Below, one piece after another: positions 56,606-64,000 of a stretch of DNA of 64,000 nt. The position numbers were made by a program, and so were the translations under genes. Below the pieces are notes generated by a model. It ran no database searches and had not been told where the DNA came from. It saw only the letters and a program-made list of their open reading frames with translations. Source of the DNA: Glaciimonas soli (GTDB taxonomy: Bacteria; Pseudomonadota; Gammaproteobacteria; Burkholderiales; Burkholderiaceae_D); assembly GCF_009497155.1 (NCBI RefSeq), contig NZ_WINI01000008.1, positions 186,001 through 250,000 on the forward strand, in the 5' to 3' direction. Each line of letters opens with the position of its first letter. The stretch's first letter is position 1.

Positions 56606-57775
56606 TTAACGCAGTTTCAAAGTTGATAAACCAAACAGCACCAAGATGATGGTGATAATCCAGAAGCGCACCACCACTTGCGTTTCTTTCCAGCCTTTTT
56701 GTTCGTAATGATGGTGCAGCGGCGCCATCAAAAATACGCGCTTACCAACGCCGTAGCGTTTCTTGGTAAATTTAAACACCATCACCTGCAACATGACCGA
56801 CAAGGTCTCAACCACGAAAATGCCGCCCATGATGAACAGCAAAATTTCCTGACGTACGATTACTGCAACTACACCCAAGGCTCCGCCCAAAGCTAGCGCA
56901 CCGACGTCGCCCATGAACACTTGCGCAGGATGCGCGTTATACCAAAGGAAGGCTAAGCCAGCTCCCGCCATCGCACCGCAGAAAATCAACAATTCGCCAG
57001 CACCTGGAATGTGGGGGATCAATAGATATTTAGCGTAGGTGACGTTACCCGTCAAATACGCAAACAAACCCAAAGCAGTGCCGACCATCACCGTCGGCAT
57101 AATCGCCAAACCATCCAAACCATCAGTGAGATTGACCGCATTGCTGGTGCCAACAATGACAAAATAAGTCAATGCCATAAATCCCCATACACCCAAGGGA
57201 TAGCTGACAGATTTGAAGAAAGGCACAATCAAATCTGCTTTCGGAGGCAAATTCAGATTAAAACCAGATTCGACCCAAGACAAAAACAAACTCCACACTT
57301 GATAGTTGGTCGACTCCGAGACCGAGAACGCCAAATAAATCGCTGCCACGATCCCGATCAGCGACTGCCAAAAAAACTTCTCCCGAGAGCGCATCCCGTT
57401 CGGGTCTTTATAAACCACCTTACGATAATCATCGACCCAGCCAATCGCGCCAAAACCCAAGGTCACCCACAACACAATCCAGACAAAACGGTTGCTCAAA
57501 TCACTCCACAACAAAGTGGAAATAGCGATAGAGATCAAAATCAATATGCCGCCCATAGTCGGCGTACCGGATTTAATCAAATGCGTTTGCGGACCATCGG
57601 TACGCACTGCCTGTCCCACTTTCAGGCGCGCAAGCATGCGGATCACAGCCGGGCCGGCGATCAAACCTATCCCTAATGCGGTTAGGGTCGCGAACACTGC
57701 GCGAAAAGTGATGAAATTAAAAATCCGCAGGAAACCAACGTCCTGATGGAAATAGTGTGCTAACCATAGCAACAT
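56606..57775 (-). CDS. mraY: Phospho-MurNAc-pentapeptide transferase MraY
   Basis: MraY makes lipid I by moving phospho-MurNAc-pentapeptide to undecaprenyl phosphate. The 389-residue protein has about ten membrane helices, with catalytic Asp motifs [17 protein letters not shown] (about 111-127) and [14 protein letters not shown] (about 215-228), and the [11 protein letters not shown] segment (about 353-363). ATG 57775 overlaps the murF stop by one base (TAATG). Length is typical of betaproteobacteria. Confidence 0.97.
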   Translation of the reverse strand: MLLWLAHYFHQDVGFLRIFNFITFRAVFATLTALGIGLIAGPAVIRMLARLKVGQAVRTDGPQTHLIKSGTPTMGGILILISIAISTLLWSDLSNRFVWIVLWVTLGFGAIGWVDDYRKVVYKDPNGMRSREKFFWQSLIGIVAAIYLAFSVSESTNYQVWSLFLSWVESGFNLNLPPKADLIVPFFKSVSYPLGVWGFMALTYFVIVGTSNAVNLTDGLDGLAIMPTVMVGTALGLFAYLTGNVTYAKYLLIPHIPGAGELLIFCGAMAGAGLAFLWYNAHPAQVFMGDVGALALGGALGVVAVIVRQEILLFIMGGIFVVETLSVMLQVMVFKFTKKRYGVGKRVFLMAPLHHHYEQKGWKETQVVVRFWIITIILVLFGLSTLKLR

Positions 57776-59235
57776 TAACGCGCTCCCTTTGTGGGTAAAT
57801 TAGATGAATCTGTTATAGCCGTATGGCTATCGAGACCATCATTGACCAAATGTTGAACAACACGTTCCATTTTCATAAAGCGCGATCCCTTCACCAACGC
57901 CGTAACGTCAGGCGTCATAATGAGATCGACGGCGGAAATTAATTCCGCGATGTAAGAAAAATGTTGTCCTCGTACGCCAAATGCAGCACTTGCATCGATC
58001 GCCAGTGTGCCTAAAGTAAGTAAGTGAGTAACGCCTCGCTGGGCAGCGTAAGCGCCTATCTCTTGATGAAATTGTTTTCCTTGATCGCCAACCTCACCCA
58101 TATCGCCTAATACCAACAAACGTGGAGCGGCGGCTTGTGCAAGCACATCAATGGCGGCGCGAACTGAATCCGGATTGGCGTTGTAGGTATCATCAATCAC
58201 TAACGCCCCAGCGCAGTTTGGGCGCTGGGCCAACTTGCGCTGCAAGCGACCGCTATAGGGAGCAAAAGATTCGAGGCCACGCACGATCGCTGAAGCATCT
58301 ATACCGATTGCCAGCGTGCAGGCAATCGCTGCCAGAGCGTTACGAACATTATGTTCGCCGGCGGCATCAAGATGGAGAGAGAATGTTTTACCTGGCGCAA
58401 TAACATCCAGATCATTACCAAAAGTACCTGATTGATAAGTGCAACGCACGTCAGCATCATCAGAAAAACCAAAAGTAATGCAAGTTGCTGCGTGCGCGGC
58501 ATAACTGCGCCACAATGCAGTGTACGTATCGTCGGCAGGAAATACCGCAATACCCTGTGCTGGCAAAGCGCGAATCACTGCGCCGTTTTCTTCGGCAACA
58601 GCCTCAACGCTCACCATGAATTCCTGATGTTCGCGTTGTGCGTTATTTACTAACGCAACCGTCGGTTGGGCAATCGTTGACAACAAGGCGATCTCGCCCG
58701 GATGATTCATACCAAGCTCAATGACTGCCGCCCGATGTGTCGCATTTAATCGTTGCAGCGTCAGCGGCACACCGATTTCATTATTCAAATTGCCGCGCGT
58801 AGAAAGATAACCTTCGTCACCAAATGCCGCTGTCAAAATCGACGCAATCATTTCCTTGACCGTGGTTTTGCCATTGCTGCCAGTGACACCGATCAACGGC
58901 AAGTTAAATTGACGACGCCAGCCATTCGCTATCGCGCCTAGCGCAACAGTGGTATCTGCAACCAGCAAAGCTGGCACAGCCAAATTTTCGTTTTTTCCGG
59001 GTATATGATCCACTACCACTGCTGCAGCGCCCAGCTCCACCACTTGATCGAGAAAATCATGCGCATCGAAACGCTCACCGCGCAAGGCGACAAATAGATT
59101 GCCCGCGACGACTGCACGGCTGTCAGTCACCATACCGTTCACACGACAATCAGCATTACTATCAACGCCGACAATGTGAGATTGCAACGATAATGGGAGC
59201 CATGATTGCAATGTGGCGAGCGATGTAGAAATCAT
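57775..59235 (-). CDS. murF: UDP-MurNAc-tripeptide--D-alanyl-D-alanine ligase
   Basis: MurF adds the D-Ala-D-Ala dipeptide made by Ddl. The 486-residue protein has the P-loop [15 protein letters not shown] (about 115-129), [16 protein letters not shown] (about 140-155), [11 protein letters not shown] (about 170-180) and [15 protein letters not shown] (about 348-362). The start overlaps the murE stop by four bases (ATGA). The last 30 residues are polar. Confidence 0.97.
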   Translation of the reverse strand: MISTSLATLQSWLPLSLQSHIVGVDSNADCRVNGMVTDSRAVVAGNLFVALRGERFDAHDFLDQVVELGAAAVVVDHIPGKNENLAVPALLVADTTVALGAIANGWRRQFNLPLIGVTGSNGKTTVKEMIASILTAAFGDEGYLSTRGNLNNEIGVPLTLQRLNATHRAAVIELGMNHPGEIALLSTIAQPTVALVNNAQREHQEFMVSVEAVAEENGAVIRALPAQGIAVFPADDTYTALWRSYAAHAATCITFGFSDDADVRCTYQSGTFGNDLDVIAPGKTFSLHLDAAGEHNVRNALAAIACTLAIGIDASAIVRGLESFAPYSGRLQRKLAQRPNCAGALVIDDTYNANPDSVRAAIDVLAQAAAPRLLVLGDMGEVGDQGKQFHQEIGAYAAQRGVTHLLTLGTLAIDASAAFGVRGQHFSYIAELISAVDLIMTPDVTALVKGSRFMKMERVVQHLVNDGLDSHTAITDSSNLPTKGAR

Positions 59236-60773
59236 AGGACTCCGCCTTTCATCACTCGCGATGCGAGTGCCAATGCCGCATGGTCGGCATCTAAGAACGG
59301 ATATTTTTTCCCTTTGATTTCTTGATAAGTTTCATGCCCCTTACCGGCAAGCAGAACGACGTCGTTTTTATTCGCTTGCGTCACAGCACGCAAAATCGCG
59401 CCAGCTCTATCTCCTTGCGTTTGTATTTTGGCGCCCGTCTTCATCCCTTTGAGGATCTGTTCAATAATGGTCGCCGGCTCTTCGCTACGCGGATTATCGC
59501 TAGTAACAACGACGTGATCTGCCAGTTCCGCAATCGCGCCCATCTGTGGGCGTTTGCCTGGATCACGATCGCCGCCACAACCAAACACGCACCACAGTTC
59601 GCCACCGCGCTGCTCCGCGACCTGGCGCAAAGTCAGCAAAGTTTTTTCTAGTGCATCTGGCGTATGCGCATAGTCAATCACCACCAGCGGTGCCTCATCA
59701 CCACCAAATTGCTGCATGCGTCCGGGCACGGCCGTTAGTTGTTCAATCGCAGCGATCGCAGCATCCCATTGAACGCCTTTGGCCCACAGTACGCCAAGTA
59801 TGCCGAGCACATTGCTGACATTAAACTGCCCTACCATCTGAATCTTGATCTGGCCTTGACCAAATGGCGAAGCAAGATGAAATACCGTGCCGCTAGCACT
59901 AGTACGAATAGCAGATGCACGCAATATCGGCAACGCGGCATCGTCACTGAGGACACTGTCTTTACCATCACTGACTGTATAGCCAATCACCGATGTAGCA
60001 CGGTTTTTTAAATGCCGCGCCAGACGCAATCCCATCGCATCATCGAGGTTAATTACCGCGTGCTGCAAATCCGGCCAATCAAACAAAATGCGTTTGGCCG
60101 CTTCATAATTTTCTTCGGTGCCGTGATAGTCGAGATGATCTCGGGTGAAGTTGGTGAACAAGGCAATGTCAATGTGCATACCGTCCATGCGGCCTTGCTC
60201 AAGACCGATAGACGATGCTTCCATCGCCAGTGCCTGAATACCTTTTTTTTCCATCGCAGCCAATGTACTTTGCATGAGTACGGCATCCGGAGTGGTATAT
60301 CCGGTGGCATCAAACTGCACGTCTTGTCCTTGCGCAAAAATACCGATACCCAAGGTTCCCACCACGCCAGTCGGCTCGTCCAATAGAGACAAAGCGCGCC
60401 CCAGCCATTGGCTGCATGAAGTTTTACCATTAGTGCCGGTAACGGCAATCACCGTCATGGCCTTATCCGGCTGCTGATAAAAGGCATTCGCAATGGCGCC
60501 GGCTTTTCTTTTTAAACCATAGACAGCAAAGGATGGAACACCCCACGCATGCTTCCAAGTGAATGCTTCATCGTCATACAACACAGCAGCAGCGCCATTT
60601 TGCACCGCTTGTGCAATGTATAAACGGCCATCCGTGGCATCGCCCTGATAGGCAAAAAACACGTCGCCAGGCTTGACCTTACGCGAATCGGAAGTTAAAT
60701 TTGCCGATGCAAATCCGCGCAGAAAATCAACTGCCGGATGTAACTGAATTTGAAGTTGTTTAGCTGTAGTCAT
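59232..60773 (-). CDS. murE: UDP-MurNAc-L-Ala-D-Glu--meso-diaminopimelate ligase
   Basis: MurE adds the third residue of the stem peptide. The 513-residue protein has DSRKVKPGDVFFAYQG (about 30-45), the P-loop GTNGKTSC (about 113-120), the TNFTRDHLDYHG motif (about 209-220) and TSDNPRSEEP near residue 412. DNPR marks the meso-diaminopimelate type, as expected for a Gram-negative cell. I start at ATG 60773, which overlaps the ftsI stop (TGATG); an adjacent GTG at 60776 is also possible. Confidence 0.97.
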   Translation of the reverse strand: MTTAKQLQIQLHPAVDFLRGFASANLTSDSRKVKPGDVFFAYQGDATDGRLYIAQAVQNGAAAVLYDDEAFTWKHAWGVPSFAVYGLKRKAGAIANAFYQQPDKAMTVIAVTGTNGKTSCSQWLGRALSLLDEPTGVVGTLGIGIFAQGQDVQFDATGYTTPDAVLMQSTLAAMEKKGIQALAMEASSIGLEQGRMDGMHIDIALFTNFTRDHLDYHGTEENYEAAKRILFDWPDLQHAVINLDDAMGLRLARHLKNRATSVIGYTVSDGKDSVLSDDAALPILRASAIRTSASGTVFHLASPFGQGQIKIQMVGQFNVSNVLGILGVLWAKGVQWDAAIAAIEQLTAVPGRMQQFGGDEAPLVVIDYAHTPDALEKTLLTLRQVAEQRGGELWCVFGCGGDRDPGKRPQMGAIAELADHVVVTSDNPRSEEPATIIEQILKGMKTGAKIQTQGDRAGAILRAVTQANKNDVVLLAGKGHETYQEIKGKKYPFLDADHAALALASRVMKGGVL

Positions 60774-62569
60774 CACATGCTCTCCGGTACTGGTTCGGAT
60801 GGGATGATGATGTCCGTAATTTTTGAATCAGGCGGAACATTTAGCGCACGCAAAGCGGCAGCGGCCACCTGAGCGAAAACCGGTGCCGCAACATCACCAC
60901 CAAAATGGGAACCGGTGCTAGGTTCATCCACCATCACTGCAATGATCAGGCGCGGATCAGATGCGGGGGCAAAACCAACGAAATCGGCAATATATTTTTT
61001 GACATACTTACCACCTTCAATTTTGTAAGCAGTACCGGTTTTGCCGCCAACCCGGTAACCGGGCACTTGCGCTTTTGGCGCAGTTCCGCCAGGCGCGGTA
61101 ACAGTTTCCATCATGGCGCGCAATGTAAGTGCCGTTTTTTCCGAAATCACACGCTGCCCGACTGGAGGCGTATCAACCTTCTCAAAACTCAGCGGTATCA
61201 AATCACCATTACGTGCAAAAATCGTGTAAGCGTGCGCCATTTGAATCAATGACACGGAAATACCGTGACCATAACTCATCGTTGCCTGCTCAATTGGCCG
61301 CCATAATTTGAAGGGGCGCACACGACCAGCAACCGCTCCTGGAAAACCAAACTTTGGTTGCTGTCCAAGACCCACTGTCGTGAACATTTCCCACATTTCT
61401 TCGGGTAACAATTTTTCGGAGATTTGAACCGTTCCGAGATTAGAAGATTTTTGAATAATCTGCGCCACACTCATCGTCAACAATGGGTGAGGATGTGAAT
61501 CCCTGATAATCGCCGGGCCTATCTTCATGGTATCTGGCACCTGAAAAGTGGTGTTTGGCGTCACGCGATTAGTATCCAACGCTAACGCAACTGTAAACGG
61601 CTTCAAGGTTGAACCAGGTTCAAACGTATCAGTCATGACACGATTACGCAATTGCGCACCAGTCAATATAGAACGATCATTCGGATTGTAAGATGGCAGA
61701 TTAGCGAGCGCCAACACCTCGCCGGTTTTGGCATCCACCACGACGATACCGCCCGCTTTGGCATTACTTTTTTCAACCGCTTCTTTCAATTTGGTGAAAG
61801 CGATGTATTGGATTTTGCTATCAATCGACAGCACTAAATCTTTACCGTCGTGCGGCTCTTTCACCGCACTAATATCTTCAACAATACGACCCAATCGGTC
61901 CTTGATCACACGGCGACTGCCGGTGGTGCCGACTAATGTTTTTTGCTGCGACAGCTCCATGCCGTCCTGGCCGGCATCTTCAACGTTGGTAAACCCTACC
62001 ACGTGCGCCATCACCTCGCCTTCGGGATAAAAGCGCTTGTATTCTGGTCGGGTTTCAATACCAGGTATCTTCAATTCGGCGATTTTGTCAGAGGTTTCTT
62101 TTTCGACCTGACGCTTCAAATAAACAAAGCTGCGATCAGAATCGAGCTTATTATTTAAATCGGCCATGCTCATACCTAAAAAATTGGCCAATTGCCCGAG
62201 CTTTTCTTTCGGCGCATCTTGCACATCGTCCGGAATCGCCCAAATCGCCTTCACCGGCACTGACGATGCTAAAACTTTGCCATTACGGTCGGTAATTTTG
62301 CCGCGTATGGCAGGCAATTCCAACGTTCTGGCATACCTTGATTCGCCCTGATCAATAAAAAATCCCGGGGAGATTATTTGTACCCATACCGCACGCGCGA
62401 TCAAGGCCAAAAAAGCGGCGAACAACACGATCAACGCAACCCGCGAGCGCCATAGAGGCAACTTGACGTTTAAGACTGGATTGTTGGAAAAAGGCTGGCC
62501 TTTAGAAACGGCTGTACGGGCAGTGCGCCCGGTAGTTTTGCGATCTACTTTTGGGGGATTTTTGGTCAC
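60773..62569 (-). CDS. ftsI: Septal peptidoglycan transpeptidase FtsI (PBP3)
   Basis: FtsI crosslinks septal peptidoglycan. The 598-residue protein has a basic cytoplasmic tail, one membrane helix (about 43-63: VALIVLFAAFLALIARAVWV), the dimerisation/pedestal domain (about 70-230), and the transpeptidase domain with S320 in STLK, SSN at 375-377 and KTG at 510-512. It starts with GTG at 62569, overlapping the ftsL stop by four bases. Length is normal. Confidence 0.97.
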   Translation of the reverse strand: MTKNPPKVDRKTTGRTARTAVSKGQPFSNNPVLNVKLPLWRSRVALIVLFAAFLALIARAVWVQIISPGFFIDQGESRYARTLELPAIRGKITDRNGKVLASSVPVKAIWAIPDDVQDAPKEKLGQLANFLGMSMADLNNKLDSDRSFVYLKRQVEKETSDKIAELKIPGIETRPEYKRFYPEGEVMAHVVGFTNVEDAGQDGMELSQQKTLVGTTGSRRVIKDRLGRIVEDISAVKEPHDGKDLVLSIDSKIQYIAFTKLKEAVEKSNAKAGGIVVVDAKTGEVLALANLPSYNPNDRSILTGAQLRNRVMTDTFEPGSTLKPFTVALALDTNRVTPNTTFQVPDTMKIGPAIIRDSHPHPLLTMSVAQIIQKSSNLGTVQISEKLLPEEMWEMFTTVGLGQQPKFGFPGAVAGRVRPFKLWRPIEQATMSYGHGISVSLIQMAHAYTIFARNGDLIPLSFEKVDTPPVGQRVISEKTALTLRAMMETVTAPGGTAPKAQVPGYRVGGKTGTAYKIEGGKYVKKYIADFVGFAPASDPRLIIAVMVDEPSTGSHFGGDVAAPVFAQVAAAALRALNVPPDSKITDIIIPSEPVPESM

Positions 62570-62838
62570 TTCGCCCCCATCGTCAGGTATTGCGTGCGAT
62601 CCGGTGTCAATGGGACCATATTTAAATCGCCGCGTGCGATCTCTTCTATTCTGGCATTTTTGCCCAGCGTTGATTGATCAAGCTGCAATTGTCTCCAGTC
62701 GAGATCCAGTTGCCTCGCTTGACTTTGTGCACGTCCAAGTTCGATAAATAATTGACGCGCCTGATATTGCGAGTTAACGGTCGCCAGTGCGCAAAGCACC
62801 AAAGCGATAGTCAGCACGAAATTGATGCGAGCGTTCAC
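62566..62838 (-). CDS. ftsL: Cell division protein FtsL
   Basis: FtsL is a small bitopic protein that works with FtsB and FtsQ. The 90-residue product has one membrane helix (about 4-22: [19 protein letters not shown]) and a periplasmic coiled coil (about 26-60, [29 protein letters not shown]). Sequence is weakly conserved in this family; identity rests on size, topology and its position between rsmH and ftsI. It starts with GTG at 62838, overlapping the rsmH stop by four bases. Confidence 0.93.
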   Translation of the reverse strand: MNARINFVLTIALVLCALATVNSQYQARQLFIELGRAQSQARQLDLDWRQLQLDQSTLGKNARIEEIARGDLNMVPLTPDRTQYLTMGAK

Positions 62839-63815
62839 GCTTGCTCTCCCAGCTTCCCGGGCAGACGCTCGCCCACACGCATAATGGCCGAACGTGCGCG
62901 CGGATTAGCGGCGACTTCGGCATCGGAAGGTTTTACTCTTGCAATCAATTTGAGTTGTGGCTGCGGCAAATCAACAGCGCGAATCGGCAAGCGACGGTCA
63001 GGCTGCGGCATGGTGGCCTTGGAAGCCATGTACTGCTTGACGATGCGGTCTTCCAGTGAGTGAAAACTGATCACAGCCAATCTCCCTTGCACAGCCATAT
63101 GCGCAAACGCCTGATCCAGGACTACTTCGAGTTCTTCCAATTCTTTGTTGATGAAAATCCGTATCGCTTGGAAAGTGCGAGTGGCCGGATCCTTGCCCTT
63201 CTCGCGGGTTTTGACAGCGGATGCCACGATGTGGGCAAGCTGTCGTGTGGTTGAAATTGGTTGGATTGCCCTGCCAGCAACAATCGCCTTTGCAATCTGA
63301 ATAGAAAACCGTTCTTCCCCATAATCACGCACTACCTTTCCGATTATTTGTTCATCCGCTACCGCTAACCACGCCGCTGCGGACATGCCGCGCGTCGTAT
63401 CCATCCGCATATCCAGTGGTCCGTCAGCACGAAAACTAAACCCCCTGCTGGCATCATCCACTTGCGGTGATGAAATCCCTAAATCCAGTAATACTCCGTC
63501 GACTTTGTCGATATTGCGCTCTTGCAGTGCTGCCGCCAGCGTCGCAAAACTGTCATGCACAATCTCAAAACGCGGATCAACAATGGTGTTGGCAGTAGCT
63601 ATGGCTTGCGGATCTTTATCAAATGCGATCAAACGCCCATTGCTGCCCAACTGCTCCAAAATTTTCCGACTATGGCCGCCACGGCCAAAAGTGCCATCTA
63701 CATAAATGCCGTCCGCACGAACGCCGGTGATCGCCAAGGCATCAACCGCTTCGTCTAATAGCACCGTTTTGTGCCAGAATTCGCTCAATGATTCAGGCAC
63801 CACATGTTCAGTCAT
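62835..63815 (-). CDS. rsmH: 16S rRNA (cytosine(1402)-N4)-methyltransferase RsmH
   Basis: RsmH (formerly MraW) methylates N4 of C1402 in 16S rRNA. The 326-residue protein has [13 protein letters not shown] (about 14-26), the SAM-binding [16 protein letters not shown] (about 38-53), [23 protein letters not shown] (about 105-127) and [15 protein letters not shown] (about 246-260). It lies ten bases after mraZ and overlaps ftsL by four bases, the standard start of the dcw cluster. Confidence 0.97.
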   Translation of the reverse strand: MTEHVVPESLSEFWHKTVLLDEAVDALAITGVRADGIYVDGTFGRGGHSRKILEQLGSNGRLIAFDKDPQAIATANTIVDPRFEIVHDSFATLAAALQERNIDKVDGVLLDLGISSPQVDDASRGFSFRADGPLDMRMDTTRGMSAAAWLAVADEQIIGKVVRDYGEERFSIQIAKAIVAGRAIQPISTTRQLAHIVASAVKTREKGKDPATRTFQAIRIFINKELEELEVVLDQAFAHMAVQGRLAVISFHSLEDRIVKQYMASKATMPQPDRRLPIRAVDLPQPQLKLIARVKPSDAEVAANPRARSAIMRVGERLPGKLGEQA

Positions 63816-63825
63816 TTCGCCGCCG

Positions 63826-64000
63826 TCAGAATGAGAAATTGCTTAACACATCGGGCATGCCGGCCGCCACTGCTTGCGACTCGCTCTCAGCCAATTTGGC
63901 CGCATCCCAGATTTCAAAATGACTACCCATTCCTAACAACATCACTTCACGCGACAAACCAACCGCCACGCGTAATTCCGGCGCGATCAAAATCCGCCCG
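63826..64000 (-). CDS. mraZ: Transcriptional regulator MraZ, C-terminal part
   Basis: The last 57 codons of mraZ run to the window edge; the start lies outside. The translation contains [20 protein letters not shown] and [17 protein letters not shown], the second SpoVT/AbrB-like repeat of MraZ, which binds repeats in its own promoter and controls the dcw operon. The tail [10 protein letters not shown] is a usual ending. The stop (TGA at 63828-63826) is ten bases before the rsmH ATG. Confidence 0.93.
   Translation of the reverse strand, partial: GRILIAPELRVAVGLSREVMLLGMGSHFEIWDAAKLAESESQAVAAGMPDVLSNFSF

Noticed and set aside
1-64000. Search by eye for tRNA, rRNA and riboswitches in all gaps
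   Set aside because: No CCA-ended cloverleaf, rRNA-like stretch or known riboswitch core was recognised; a covariance-model search could still reveal small RNAs.

Overview
The window is a 64 kb stretch of a chromosome from a betaproteobacterium, most likely Burkholderiales and probably Oxalobacteraceae (Herminiimonas/Undibacterium/Glaciimonas-like). This rests on gene order and protein flavour: a full mra/dcw cluster ending ftsQ-ftsA-ftsZ-peroxiredoxin-lpxC, followed by DUF721 / M23 peptidase / secA / argJ / DUF815 / mutT, facing pilBCD-coaE-zapD-yacG; a DAP-type murE; and hemA-prfA-prmC. The genus is a guess from pattern, not from a search.

Layout. (1) 1-3230: a probable lysine-catabolism group: a saccharopine-dehydrogenase-family enzyme, a divergent Lrp/AsnC regulator and a DUF1338 (2-oxoadipate dioxygenase/decarboxylase-like) protein. 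(2) 3440-5370: minCDE. (3) 5648-10628: a three-gene signalling unit: OmpR-type response regulator, exported LysM-FecR protein, CHASE2 histidine kinase. (4) 10737-14882: hemA, prfA, dsbB, prmC. (5) 14900-24017: an accessory-looking island with an RcsB-like response regulator, a 1518-residue trimeric autotransporter adhesin, and a divergent hybrid histidine kinase with receiver and Hpt domains. (6) 24086-30522: aqpZ, tex, ispB-like polyprenyl synthase, a CNNM/CorC membrane protein, a DUF2127 membrane protein. (7) 30709-36743: pilB, pilC, pilD, coaE, zapD, yacG on the plus strand. (8) 36744-64000, almost all minus strand: mutT, DUF815 ATPase, argJ, secA, M23 peptidase (with dciA-like DUF721 divergent), lpxC, peroxiredoxin, ftsZ, ftsA, ftsQ, ddl, murC, murG, ftsW, murD, mraY, murF, murE, ftsI, ftsL, rsmH and the 3' end of mraZ.

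Much of the window works on one theme, building and dividing the envelope: septum placement (MinCDE, ZapD, FtsZ), peptidoglycan synthesis (Mur/Fts), lipid A (LpxC), undecaprenyl- or quinone-type polyprenyl supply, Sec export, and surface structures (type IV pilus, trimeric adhesin). Two sensory units sit inside it. The dcw genes from rsmH to murC are packed with 4-nt, 1-nt or no-gap junctions and are surely one transcription unit.

Non-coding content includes two families of short inverted-repeat (MITE/REP-like) elements, a near-perfect 74-bp palindrome directly after ftsZ, several clear intrinsic terminators, a 15-bp in-frame minisatellite in murD and 456-bp tandem repeats in the adhesin stalk. 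I saw no rRNA, tRNA, CRISPR array, transposase gene or prophage gene. The best candidate for something little described is the adhesin flanked by its own probable phosphorelay; the murD pentapeptide repeat and the ftsZ palindrome are the most striking sequence-level oddities.
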